DNA of 54,926 bases from Saprospiraceae bacterium (GTDB lineage: Bacteria > Bacteroidota > Bacteroidia > Chitinophagales > Saprospiraceae), in assembly GCA_022844565.1 (NCBI GenBank), contig JALHLK010000035.1, forward strand, positions 1-54,926, in the 5' to 3' direction. Positions 18,739 through 26,835 of the stretch are shown piece after piece. Each line of letters begins with the position of its first letter. Positions within the stretch are counted from its first letter, which is position 1. The notes below the pieces were generated by a model. That model saw nothing but the letters and a program-made list of their open reading frames with translations, was not told the DNA's origin and made no database searches. The position numbers and the translations under genes are program-made.

Positions 18739-18914
18739 ATGCAGAATGATCCAGATATATAATAAAAGTATGTAAATGATGCGTATGTTACTTTGAACAT
18801 CCCTAATGACCTTTTATTCAAACTAAAGCCACAAACACTTTCATAGATCACAAAATTAAAAAAGTGTTTTATCCATAGCTTCTGCCTTAATATCAAAAAA
18901 ATCTCTAAAACTAT

Positions 18915-18944
18915 TTTGACTATATTAAATAGGTCCTATATTTG
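18915..18944 (+). promoter_or_regulatory. Promoter of Crp/Fnr gene 1 (TTTG-N18-TATATTTG)
   Basis: TTTG at 18915-18918 and TATATTTG at 18937-18944 match the Bacteroidota consensus with an 18-base spacer. The surrounding 70 bases recur upstream of the second Crp gene and at 31165-31237. The start codon is 130 bases downstream, leaving a long leader. Confidence 0.65.
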
Positions 18945-19073
18945 CCTAACGTAATGAAAAAGTTTGACAAATGATGGCGATAGACTTCATTTTGATTTAA
19001 TAGTTCTTTTATAAAAGTATAAAAAAGCTATTAAAAACGGAGCACTATTAGCCTTAACCACAAAAACTTAAAA

Positions 19074-19649
19074 ATGTATAAACAATTATTTGATCACATA
19101 AAAAAATACCTTCCGGAATATCCGGAAGAGGATTTAAATAATTTAGTACGTTATTTTGAGTTTAAAAAAGTATCAAAAGGTGATAAAATTGCAAAAGCTG
19201 GTAGTATTTGTAGAAATGGCCATTTCATAGTTGAGGGATCTTTTAGATATTTTACAATAAATTCAGATGGTGTTGAGTTTAACACTCAATTTGCTTTTGA
19301 AGATTATTGGGTTGGTGACATGAATGGTATCTTAAATAATGCGCCTTCTAATGTTAACATGGAAGCATTAGAGAACAGTATTTTACTTACTATTTCGGCA
19401 ACCGACTATAATTATTTACTCAAAACTTGTCATTCATTTGCCTTATACAAATATAGACTTCGAACCAACTCATACCACGCACGTATAGACCACTCAAATG
19501 AATTTTACGAATCTGCCGAAAAACGCTATTTGAATCTTTTGTCAAAACACCCCATGATAACTCAACGAGTTTCACAATATCATATCGCTTCCTATCTGGG
19601 TATTACACCAGAGTCGTTGAGTCGATTAAGAAAAAATTTAGCTAAATAA
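19074..19649 (+). CDS. Crp/Fnr family transcriptional regulator, copy 1
   Basis: A 191-residue regulator. The N-terminal cyclic-nucleotide-binding-type beta-roll (about 25-115: VSKGDKIAKAGSICRNGHFIVEG) is followed by a dimerisation helix and a C-terminal helix-turn-helix (about 165-189: SQYHIASYLGITPESLSRLRK). The Arg and Glu residues that bind cAMP in true Crp are not conserved in position, so the ligand is unknown, as for most short Bacteroidota members of this family. It is about three quarters identical to the second copy at 20971-21546. The cupin gene follows after 113 bases and may be a target. Confidence 0.88.
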   Translation: MYKQLFDHIKKYLPEYPEEDLNNLVRYFEFKKVSKGDKIAKAGSICRNGHFIVEGSFRYFTINSDGVEFNTQFAFEDYWVGDMNGILNNAPSNVNMEALENSILLTISATDYNYLLKTCHSFALYKYRLRTNSYHARIDHSNEFYESAEKRYLNLLSKHPMITQRVSQYHIASYLGITPESLSRLRKNLAK

Positions 19650-19725
19650 TACATTTCTTATCATAGATCAATTTTTTTTGTTAGCGATCTTATCCTACAT
19701 CAATTTTTTGGTTTAAGACATCATC

Positions 19726-19733
19726 TACCTTTG
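19726..19733 (+). promoter_or_regulatory. -7 box (TACCTTTG) upstream of the chimeric cupin gene
   Basis: TACCTTTG lies 29 bases before the ATG at 19763. The stretch from here into the first codons is repeated at about 23732-23860, where it runs into the truncated methyltransferase-like remnant. The preceding CATAGATCAATTTTTT also occurs after the second Crp gene and could be part of a regulator-binding site. Confidence 0.45.
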
Positions 19734-19762
19734 TTAATATTATTTAACTAAAAAAAATTAAC

Positions 19763-20479
19763 ATGGTATCAGTAGTAAAAAAGGAAGTAAACGCTTCGAA
19801 AATTATCCAAAACGGTATGGCTTTTTTGACGTCAAAACCACAATTAGCAACCGTTAAGAGGAGATTGTCTTCGTTGGGTTTTGCATCGATCATCCTCCTC
19901 TCTGTAACAGCATGCAATCAGTCGTCTAAAACCGTAGAGGAAGCAGAACCGAATCCCAAGTTTGAAGAATCGCTTTCGACCAATAAAGAATCCGCAAAAG
20001 CGTACTTCAGGGCCTCAGGAGACAGTCCTGCATTGTATGGGCCTGGAGATGTATACAATTTGTTGGTGACTGGCAAAGAATCCAATAATGTATTTTTTCA
20101 ATTCGAAGCCATTGTTCCTGAAGGTGGTGGCCCGCCTCCCCATATCCATACCAGAGAGGATGAAACCATTTATGTGGTGAGTGGCAGTGTGGAATTTCGA
20201 TTAGGCGATGAAAAGCACCAAGCCAAAGCTGGAGATTTCGTGTACATCTCTAAAGGCACGGTCCACAACTTCAAAAATGTCGGTAAAGAAACAGCTAAAT
20301 TAATATTGACTTTCTCACCGTCAGGAATGGATGATTACTTTGCGGAAGTGTTTTCTGAAGTGAAGGATAAAAATGCACCACCACCACCGATAACGGAAGA
20401 ACTGATTCGAAAATTGACGGAGGTCGCACCTAAATATGGGATTACATTTCTACCACCTCCTGATAGCGAAAAGCAATAG
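19763..20479 (+). CDS. Cupin-domain lipoprotein with a chimeric N terminus
   Basis: A 238-residue protein. The cupin domain (about 105-190) has metal-ligand motif 1 (PPPHIHTREDETIYVVSG: H-x-H-x4-E) and motif 2 (GDFVYISKGTVHNF). A hydrophobic stretch with a lipobox-like ending (LLSVTAC, C51) lies unusually far from the start. The first roughly 28 residues (MVSVVKKEVNASKIIQNGMA) resemble the start of dimerisation-domain methyltransferases and have a second copy at 23773. The gene therefore looks like a methyltransferase leader joined to a cupin lipoprotein. An internal ATG at 19817 would shorten the n-region and may be the working start. Location and substrate are unknown. Confidence 0.75.
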   Translation: MVSVVKKEVNASKIIQNGMAFLTSKPQLATVKRRLSSLGFASIILLSVTACNQSSKTVEEAEPNPKFEESLSTNKESAKAYFRASGDSPALYGPGDVYNLLVTGKESNNVFFQFEAIVPEGGGPPPHIHTREDETIYVVSGSVEFRLGDEKHQAKAGDFVYISKGTVHNFKNVGKETAKLILTFSPSGMDDYFAEVFSEVKDKNAPPPPITEELIRKLTEVAPKYGITFLPPPDSEKQ

Positions 20480-20650
20480 TGCTTAATCAAGAGGGAGAAC
20501 AAGTATCAGAATACGTTTTTTAAATTTTAAGATCGGTATCATTTAATAAATTCGCATTCAGTCCTGTTCTTAATACTAGATAGGATAAGGCAGGGGTTAC
20601 GTCAAACCCGAAATAAAAATTTTGTTTTAAGTACCTTTTGTGCTAAATAT

Positions 20651-20690
20651 AATAGCGGTTTTGGTGTATACTGAAACCGCTATTTTTTTT
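20651..20690 (+). terminator. Intrinsic terminator after the chimeric cupin gene
   Basis: AATAGCGGTTT (20651-20661) pairs perfectly with AAACCGCTATT (20674-20684) around a 12-base loop and runs into a tract of Ts. The same hairpin, with one mismatch, follows the second Crp gene at 21661-21697. Confidence 0.8.
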
Positions 20691-20815
20691 TATTATGATT
20701 TGACTTACAGATTGTTCAATTATTTAAAGCCAAACACACCACTATAAAAATTAAAGCTTGAGAAAAAATTAAGAGTAGCTCTTGGCTTAATCTTAAAAAA
20801 AATCTGTACAACTAT

Positions 20816-20845
20816 TTTGACTATAATATATAGGTCTTATATTTG
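20816..20845 (+). promoter_or_regulatory. Promoter of Crp/Fnr gene 2 (TTTG-N18-TATATTTG)
   Basis: TTTG 20816-20819 and TATATTTG 20838-20845 have an 18-base spacer. This is a duplicate of the promoter at 18915-18944, including the flanking AACTATTTTGACTATA, and has a similar long leader (125 bases). Confidence 0.65.
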
Positions 20846-20970
20846 CTTAAATTAATGAAATAGTTATCCAAATGATTGTGATAAACTTCATGATGATAAA
20901 ATAGTTCATTTATAATGTAAAAAGCTGTTAATATCGGAGCGCTAATAGCTTTAACCACAGAAACTTAAAA

Positions 20971-21546
20971 ATGTATAGGCAATTAACAGATCATTTTAGG
21001 AAAACAATCCCAGAATTTCCCGAAGAGGATATAAATAACTTAGTACGTTATTTTGAGATTAGGAAAGTATCAAAGGGTGAAACATTTTTAACAGCTGGTA
21101 GTATTTGCCGAAATGGGTATTTCGTTATTGAAGGATGTTTTAGATATTTTATTATAAATTCAGAAGGTAATGAATGTAACACTCAATTTGCTTTTGAAGA
21201 TTATTGGGTTGGTGATATTGCTGGTATATTAAATAATATGCCTTCTAAAATTAACATAGAAGCATTAGAAGACGGCACTTTACTTACTATTTCGGCAACC
21301 GACTATAATATTTTACTCAAAACATGTAATTCATTTGCCTTATATAAATTAAGACTTAGAAGTAAGTCTTCAGAAGCTCGGCTAGACCATTCTAATGAAT
21401 TTTACGAAAGTGCCGAAATACGGTATTTGAATCTTCTCTCAAAACACCCCAATATAATTCAACGAGTTGCACAATATCATATCGCATCCTATTTGGGTGT
21501 AACACCGGAATCGCTGAGCCGATTAAGAAAAAAAATAGCAAAATAA
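20971..21546 (+). CDS. Crp/Fnr family transcriptional regulator, copy 2
   Basis: A 191-residue paralogue of the regulator at 19074, with the same length and no gaps between them. The differences are spread over both domains but the HTH (AQYHIASYLGVTPESLSRLRK) is nearly unchanged, so both should recognise similar DNA. It has its own copied promoter and terminator but no cupin gene after it: the sequence joins from the post-Crp segment directly to the pre-terminator segment near 21601-21609. This is either a deletion here or an insertion in the first unit. Confidence 0.88.
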   Translation: MYRQLTDHFRKTIPEFPEEDINNLVRYFEIRKVSKGETFLTAGSICRNGYFVIEGCFRYFIINSEGNECNTQFAFEDYWVGDIAGILNNMPSKINIEALEDGTLLTISATDYNILLKTCNSFALYKLRLRSKSSEARLDHSNEFYESAEIRYLNLLSKHPNIIQRVAQYHIASYLGVTPESLSRLRKKIAK

Positions 21547-21660
21547 TGCATTTTTATCATAGATCAATTTCTTTGGTAGCGAACTTATCATACATCAATT
21601 TACGGGATGTCAAAACCCGAAATAAAAATTTTGTTTTAGGTACTAGTTGTGTTAAATATA

Positions 21661-21697
21661 ATAACGGTTTTAGTGCATACTGAAATCGCTATTTTTA
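21661..21697 (+). terminator. Intrinsic terminator after Crp/Fnr copy 2
   Basis: ATAACGGTTT pairs with AAATCGCTAT (one mismatch, one wobble) and is followed by TTTTTATTT. It is the duplicate of the terminator at 20651-20690. The 60 bases before it (GTCAAAACCCGAAATAAAAA and on) are also duplicated. Confidence 0.65.
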
Positions 21698-21842
21698 TTT
21701 AGGATTATTCTTTGGCTTACAAACAATTTCTACCATTCTAATTAGTATTATATTTGCTCATTTTTGTGAAATAGATAGATCATTGTTCATGATATATCTA
21801 GGTTATATTTAAAATTATAGTTACTAAGCTTCCTAAAATCAA

Positions 21843-22571
21843 GTGCCTTTGGTTAATTATAAGAAATATTTAGACATAGAAATCTTTGAAGGTGAAATTT
21901 CAAAGCACCAATATCCTTGGCATTTTCACGATTGCTATACCTTTGTAATTGTTGAAAAGGGATCTATCTTTTATGAATTAAAAGACGAAAATATATTCGT
22001 TGGTGAGGCAGAAGCATTAATCATAGAACCCTTTAAAGTACATCGAAATATAATTAATCAACATACTGTTTACAAAGCATTTTTCTTACCTCAAGAATAT
22101 TTTGAAGGGTCAGAAATAAACAAAACGGGTACACAGAAGGTGATGGATATTCATATAGTTGATAAAATAGCCCATTTGATTAATAATATAAAGTTAAACT
22201 ACACTAAAGACGAATTAAAGGAAATTATTTCGGGTATCAATGAACTTATTAATCAACCACAAGGTGCACCAATAGATAAGACAACTGAAAGCATGAATAG
22301 TTTACCAAACTTAAACAGTGACTTATCCATAAAAGAACTAGCTCAAGAGGCACATTTAAGTAAATTTCATTTTCAAAGAAAATTTAAGAAAAAATATGGA
22401 TTAACAATTGGTCAGTTAAAACAGCAAGAAAAAACGATTAAAGCAAAGACACTCCTAGAAAATGGAACGTTATCAACGAATGCAGCTTATGAGTTAGGCT
22501 TTTTTGACCAAAGTCATTTTATAAAATATTTTAAAAAAATGTGGGCTACAACACCCAAGAATTTTATGTAA
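21843..22571 (+). CDS. AraC family transcriptional regulator with cupin sensor domain
   Basis: A 242-residue regulator. The N-terminal AraC-type cupin (about 10-90) includes HQYPWHFHDCYTFVIVEKGS and EPFKVHRN. The C-terminal double helix-turn-helix (about 160-242) includes LSIKELAQEAHLSKFHFQRKFKKKYG and the second-helix hallmark AYELGFFDQSHFIKYFKK. The start appears to be GTG 21843; an in-frame TTG follows at 21849. No ATG is suitably placed. Its inducer is unknown. The cupin gene at 22897 lies downstream and could be its target. The stop codon coincides with the edge of a MITE-like element. Confidence 0.85.
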   Translation: MPLVNYKKYLDIEIFEGEISKHQYPWHFHDCYTFVIVEKGSIFYELKDENIFVGEAEALIIEPFKVHRNIINQHTVYKAFFLPQEYFEGSEINKTGTQKVMDIHIVDKIAHLINNIKLNYTKDELKEIISGINELINQPQGAPIDKTTESMNSLPNLNSDLSIKELAQEAHLSKFHFQRKFKKKYGLTIGQLKQQEKTIKAKTLLENGTLSTNAAYELGFFDQSHFIKYFKKMWATTPKNFM

Positions 22572-22796
22572 CTATTCAGCGCCTCGCGTTCAAATCACAA
22601 AAATAAGGACATTTTAAGTTAGACGAGGCTCTTTTTTGAGTTAATAGCATCGCTATTGGTGAAAAAAAAGCTATGAGCTCCGTTAAGAATTGATCGAAAA
22701 TCAATTTAGGTGCGAACTGAGAAACTCTTTTCTCAGCGTATGCGAACCTAAATGGACATTTTTTAGTTGAACAGTCGGGGTGGTGAATAGTTACTT
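22568..22796. mobile_element. MITE-like element with 11-bp terminal inverted repeats
   Basis: GTAACTATTCA (22568-22578) and TGAATAGTTAC (22786-22796) are perfect inverted repeats that bound 229 bases. The interior has no convincing gene. It contains one copy of the two-hairpin repeat and two imperfect copies of a GGACATTTT-AGTT motif near its ends. The left end overlaps the stop codon of the AraC gene. A related end sequence (GGGTGCTGAGTAGTTAC) occurs near 23940. No transposase is present, so it would be non-autonomous. Confidence 0.45.
22642..22750 (+). repeat. Interspersed two-hairpin repeat, copy 3
   Basis: ATAGCATCGCTATTGG, then ATGAGCTCCGTTAAG, the hairpin AATTGAT-CGAA-AATCAATT, AGGTGCGAACT and a second hairpin CTGAGAAA-CTC-TTTTCTCAG. 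It has the same order as the copy at 9853-9960, with stems changed in a pairing-preserving way. It lies inside the MITE-like element. Confidence 0.6.
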
Positions 22797-22896
22797 TAAA
22801 AGAGCATTTTTTTACTATTTCTAGAATAAGAGTTTTTATACTTTTGTTCAAAATTTACATTTTATTACTTACAAAAACAATTAAATATTGTCACAA

Positions 22897-23271
22897 ATGG
22901 AAGAGATTAAGTCAATTAATATCATGGAAAAGTTTGCACTCTTTGAAAAGCAATGGACACCACACATCATTGGAGAACTTAATGGACAATATGTAAAACT
23001 TTGCAAGTTGAAAGATGATTTTGTATGGCATAGTCATGAAAATGAAGACGAACTTTTTATGGTATTCAAAGGAACACTCTTGATGGACTTTAGAGATGGC
23101 CGAACAGTCGAAGTAAAAGAAGGAGAAATTCTGATCGTTCCAAAAGGGGTAGAGCATCGACCACATACCAATGGTGAAATAGTTTTCAATCTACTTTTTG
23201 AGCCTAAAGCTACTCTGCATACTGGCACAGTGATCAGCGAAATGACGGTACAGGAATTGGATTGGATATAA
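22897..23271 (+). CDS. Small cupin-domain protein
   Basis: A single-domain cupin of 124 residues, cytoplasmic, of the type often placed near regulators in Bacteroidota. Motif 1 is DFVWHSHENEDELFMVFKG (H-x-H-x3-E type) and motif 2 is GEILIVPKGVEHRP, giving the usual three His and one Glu metal ligands. A TTG three codons upstream (22888) is possible, but ATG 22897 is preferred. The last 50 codons, the downstream spacer and the next gene are duplicated at 26574-27176. The substrate is unknown. Confidence 0.82.
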   Translation: MEEIKSINIMEKFALFEKQWTPHIIGELNGQYVKLCKLKDDFVWHSHENEDELFMVFKGTLLMDFRDGRTVEVKEGEILIVPKGVEHRPHTNGEIVFNLLFEPKATLHTGTVISEMTVQELDWI

Positions 23272-23382
23272 TACCAAGACTTATTATAAAAGTACACAGT
23301 GAAATATTTGTTTAATACATTGGAAACAGAGCTCCACTTTGCCCATATTTCAGAACAAAAATAGAAATATAAAATTCATAAA

Positions 23383-23757
23383 ATGAACAGCACAATTAAT
23401 TACAACGGTAAAAAGTTCAGGCCAATAAGCAATACGGAAAATGGAGAAACCTCATTTGAAACCGTATTTCATTACAAGCAGGTTGGAAATCTTCTAACTT
23501 CTGACTATTCAGGTGGCAAGATTAAATATGGACATTTAATTGGTTTGGTTGACAACGAAGGGAAGATAGAAATGCGTTATCATCAAGTAAATGACAAAGA
23601 CGAATTGATGACGGGCGTTTGTACCTCAACTCCAAAGATACTTGAAAATGGAAAAATTCGTCTTTACGAAAATTGGGAATGGACATCCGGAGATAAATCA
23701 AAGGGAACATCAATTTTCGGGGTGAAAACATACTATACCTTTGTTAATATTATTTAA
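23383..23757 (+). CDS. Small lipocalin-like protein annotated in this family as N-acetylglutamate synthase; chimeric C terminus
   Basis: A 124-residue protein of the family often named n-acetylglutamate synthase in Bacteroidota, an annotation I regard as unproven: at this size it has no amino-acid kinase or GNAT core. It is strand-rich (INYNGKKFRPISN; TSFETVFHYKQ; YSGGKIKYGHLIGLVD). It matches the copy at 26836 until residue 111 (KGTSI). After that the frame runs into a copy of the promoter region of the cupin gene at 19763 (TTTGTTAATATTATTTAAC), giving the terminal residues FGVKTYYTFVNII. The natural ending (IIEEQ) is lost, so this copy is a recombination product, though the core is intact. 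Confidence 0.72.
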   Translation: MNSTINYNGKKFRPISNTENGETSFETVFHYKQVGNLLTSDYSGGKIKYGHLIGLVDNEGKIEMRYHQVNDKDELMTGVCTSTPKILENGKIRLYENWEWTSGDKSKGTSIFGVKTYYTFVNII

Positions 23758-23772
23758 CTAAAAAGAATTAAC

Positions 23773-23889
23773 ATGGTATTAGTAGTAGAAAAGGAAGTTA
23801 GCCCTTCCAAAATTATGCAAATCGGTTTGGGTTTTTGGGCATCAAAAACTCTGTTACACAACTGTCAAAAATGGTCAAAATTTTTTTGA
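23773..23889 (+). pseudogene. Truncated methyltransferase 5' end (38-codon remnant)
   Basis: ATG 23773 opens a 38-codon frame whose first 28 residues (MVLVVEKEVSPSKIMQIGLG, then FWASKTLL) match the N-terminal dimerisation-domain start of SAM-dependent O-methyltransferases. After codon 28 the sequence changes to unrelated codons and stops at 23887-23889. The leader before the ATG is nearly identical to that of the gene at 19763. The rest of the methyltransferase is not in the window. Confidence 0.5.
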
Positions 23890-24038
23890 AGCTCTATCTC
23901 TAATAGCTAAAATTGGTTAAATTTGTGTTAAACAATTGGGTGCTGAGTAGTTACTATAATTTATTTTTTTAACTTTAGATCAAGTTTATTGCTATTTAGG
24001 AGCAACCATATGTTTCATACACTAAAAATATAAATAAA

Positions 24039-25844
24039 ATGAAAACTATAATCAGTGTCTCATTACAGTTTCGAACTTTTTTATCTTTTGTAGTATTACT
24101 GTTATTTCTTCCTCTTTCTAGTTTTAGTCAAAACAATGAATTATTTTCTTATTTAGATGAAAAAACCACGGCAATTGATCAAAAAAATGAAGAAAAAATA
24201 AATCGAATCAAATTGAATGGAAAATTCAAAAGTATTGCAATTGTAAAAATTGGAAACATCAAAGAACTCGAGAATAGGAATAAACTTCCAGTCAATATAC
24301 CGAACTTAAAAAAAGTGCTTTTGGCAGAAAGAATAAAATTAGAAGTATTAAGTGAGAATGAATATATTTGGGAGGGTACATTTTCAAAAGACGAAGGCTC
24401 ATTATTTATCAATTCCACTAGAGACGGAATTTATGGAAGGCTTAAATATTTGGATAAAACATATTTTATTGAAGCTATTGATGACAAGAATTCATTAATT
24501 CTAGAACATAATAGCGACACTGAAGAAGAATGTTCGTTTAAGAAAGATAATATTTCGACCGAAGTTAAATTATCCCCTAGAAATAATTGTTCTAACCCAA
24601 AAATACGGATTGGTGTTTTATATACTGAAAGGGCAACGCTTACTGGATTGAATATGACAAATATTGCTGTTACAGCTATAAATGATTTAAATTTAATTCT
24701 ATCAAATTCCAACATTAATACTTCTCAAGCAAGTTTTGAATTAGCGGGCGTGAGTTTTTTTCAAGGTTTTACTGAAAGTGGTACTTCTGCACATACTGAT
24801 ATACAAAATAACATTATTCCCCATCAATTCGCCCAAAACTTTAGAGAAGCTACGTTATCTGACATAGTTATTGTTTTAACGCAATACCCTGGTTACGGTG
24901 TGGCTGGACGGGTGATTTGTTCCCCTTGTGGAGGACAAGGAACAGATGCCTTTGGTATAGTTCAGACACTTTCCGCGAATAGTGGTTATACTTTTGCTCA
25001 TGAAGTTTTTCACATGTTCGGAGCAGGACATCAACGATGTTCACATTGGTCAAATTCTAGTTGTTATACTGATTACCCTAATCTTGACGCATATGGTTTT
25101 TCATATCTAGTTGGAAGTCAAAGATATTTAACTGTAATGCATACTCAAAGAACGGGTGCAATAACAGCACGATCATTATCCTTTCCCCCTGGTCGTGGTA
25201 GATTAAACTTGGATAATAATGCGAGAGTAATACGAGATTTTGCTTGTACCGTTGCAGATTTTAAACCCAATCCTTTGGAAGTATCGATAACAGGACCTAC
25301 ATATATGACACCGACAAATACAGGTACATGGTGTTTAAATATTCAAAATTGCACCTCTATCCAAAGTATAGTTTGGGAAAAGAGTTACGATGGATGGTCT
25401 TACTCACATTTATCCTACGCTAATTGTGTAAATACAACGTTTTTTGGACCGTACTTATACCTAAAGGCGACTGTTACTTGTAATGACGGAAGAACTAAAA
25501 CCGCATTTTTTACTGTCAACTCAACATACTCCAATTATGTAAATAGTAACATAGAAGAAGACAAGCAATTAGAAAATGTAAACACAGAAGCTAAACCAAC
25601 ACCTTTTCCAAATCCTGTTTACTCCAATGATGTCGTAATAAGTAATATTTTAAGCAAACCCGAAAAGGTTTATTTATCTTCTTTTAGTGGTAAGCATTTA
25701 GACGTGTCATTTATTTATGATGAAAAAAATAATTCTATAATAATTAACATTGAAAATCTTAACTTGAATGATGGGTTTTATAATGTAAAAGTGGTAGCAA
25801 ATAAAAAAACGGTTAATACAAAAATTCTCATTAAAAATGATTAG
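24039..25844 (+). CDS. Secreted reprolysin-like zinc metalloprotease with T9SS sorting domain
   Basis: A 601-residue secreted protease. The signal peptide (1-31) is followed by an N-terminal propeptide-like region (about 32-170) and a catalytic domain (about 185-405). This has HEVFHMFGAGH (H321, E322, H325, H331), preceded by IRIGVLYTERATLTG, as in M12B-type metzincins. A Met-turn-like LTVMHTQ lies further on. A beta-sandwich-like segment precedes the C-terminal T9SS sorting domain (about 520-601: PFPNPVYSNDVVISNIL ... GFYNVKVVANKK). It overlaps the next gene by 8 bases. The pair sits between the two copies of the cupin/NAGS-like block, so it looks inserted. Confidence 0.87.
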   Translation: MKTIISVSLQFRTFLSFVVLLLFLPLSSFSQNNELFSYLDEKTTAIDQKNEEKINRIKLNGKFKSIAIVKIGNIKELENRNKLPVNIPNLKKVLLAERIKLEVLSENEYIWEGTFSKDEGSLFINSTRDGIYGRLKYLDKTYFIEAIDDKNSLILEHNSDTEEECSFKKDNISTEVKLSPRNNCSNPKIRIGVLYTERATLTGLNMTNIAVTAINDLNLILSNSNINTSQASFELAGVSFFQGFTESGTSAHTDIQNNIIPHQFAQNFREATLSDIVIVLTQYPGYGVAGRVICSPCGGQGTDAFGIVQTLSANSGYTFAHEVFHMFGAGHQRCSHWSNSSCYTDYPNLDAYGFSYLVGSQRYLTVMHTQRTGAITARSLSFPPGRGRLNLDNNARVIRDFACTVADFKPNPLEVSITGPTYMTPTNTGTWCLNIQNCTSIQSIVWEKSYDGWSYSHLSYANCVNTTFFGPYLYLKATVTCNDGRTKTAFFTVNSTYSNYVNSNIEEDKQLENVNTEAKPTPFPNPVYSNDVVISNILSKPEKVYLSSFSGKHLDVSFIYDEKNNSIIINIENLNLNDGFYNVKVVANKKTVNTKILIKND

Positions 25845-26376
25845 ATTCTTCGCAGCTTTAGTTCTGTTTATATTTTCTTGCCAAAAGCCAGAAGACAATT
25901 ATTCGTATGAACGGGACTATTGGGGCAATATTAATATTACAAAAGAAGGAAAAATATGGCAACCGAAGATTATTGGGTACAATGACATGGAATTTGTTAA
26001 CGTTTATACCTTGGAATTGGTTTTTATAGAAAAAAAAGTTGGAAGGCAAATGCTAACAATTTTTGGACTGCCTTTAATTAATAAAAAAGGGAAGTTCGGA
26101 ATTAAAAAACAGATTTCAGAAAACACCACATCAGACCTCTCTCCATCTCCATCTTCATATTATAGTGCTTCAATTTCTGATACCGTAGGAGGAGATCTAT
26201 TTACAGTAGATACAAGTAAGCAGAATTTCATAATTATTAGTGATACAACGAATAATCAAATCAAAGGAAGTTTTGAGATAAATTTTATTAGACACCCTAC
26301 TGGTGGAAGATTTATTGAAAAAGAAGACACAATAAAATTTTCGTGTTCATTATTTAATACTAGAATTGATAAGTAA
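25837..26376 (+). CDS. Predicted lipoprotein encoded with the metalloprotease
   Basis: A 179-residue protein. MIRFFAALVLFIFSCQKPED is a lipoprotein signal with lipobox FSC (C15), so it should be anchored in the outer membrane or at the surface. The mature part is strand-rich, with two long segments about 30-75 and 105-175 and no catalytic motif. Its ATG lies inside the end of the protease gene (overlap 8 bases), so translation is probably coupled. A protease inhibitor or anchor is possible by context only. The family is not recognised. Confidence 0.65.
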   Translation: MIRFFAALVLFIFSCQKPEDNYSYERDYWGNINITKEGKIWQPKIIGYNDMEFVNVYTLELVFIEKKVGRQMLTIFGLPLINKKGKFGIKKQISENTTSDLSPSPSSYYSASISDTVGGDLFTVDTSKQNFIIISDTTNNQIKGSFEINFIRHPTGGRFIEKEDTIKFSCSLFNTRIDK

Positions 26377-26573
26377 ATTGATCTCTGATCTTCTATCTCT
26401 ACTGTTGTGATAATTTAATTCTCTTTTTTACATAAGTATTTAAAGAGATGGGCGTTCCGTAACCTAAAAACTAGGATAGCTTTTTTATTGATAATCCAAG
26501 ACCAACGAGCTCTTTAATTTTCCATATAGGGCTCATTAATATCTAGGTTTTGTTTAGTAAGTATAACCCTTAA

Positions 26574-26724
26574 AGGAGAAATTCTGATCGTGCCAAAAGG
26601 TGTAGAACACCGACCGCATACCAATGGTGAAATTGTTTTCAATCTACTTTTTGAGCCTAAAGCTACTCTGCATACTGGCACAGTGGTCAGCGAAATGACG
26701 GTACAGGAATTGGATTGGATATAA
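26574..26724 (+). pseudogene. Truncated second copy of the small cupin gene (3' third)
   Basis: Codons for GEILIVPKGVEHRPHTNGEI and onwards to the stop are nearly identical to the C-terminal 50 residues of the cupin at 22897-23271. There is no start and no N-terminal two thirds; homology begins abruptly at GGAGAAATT. Nearly all differences from the intact copy are at third codon positions, so both copies were under selection until the truncation. Its metal-binding motif 1 is missing. Confidence 0.8.
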
Positions 26725-26835
26725 TACCAAGACTTATTATAAAAGAATATAGTGAAATATTTGTTTAATACATTGGAAATAGATGTCCTCTTTGCCCATA
26801 TTTCAGAACAAAAATAGAAATATAAAATTCATAAA

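Noticed and set aside
22576-22851. A 91-codon minus-strand frame at the AraC-cupin gap
   Set aside because: It lies in the MITE-like element and through both hairpins; the peptide has no family likeness.
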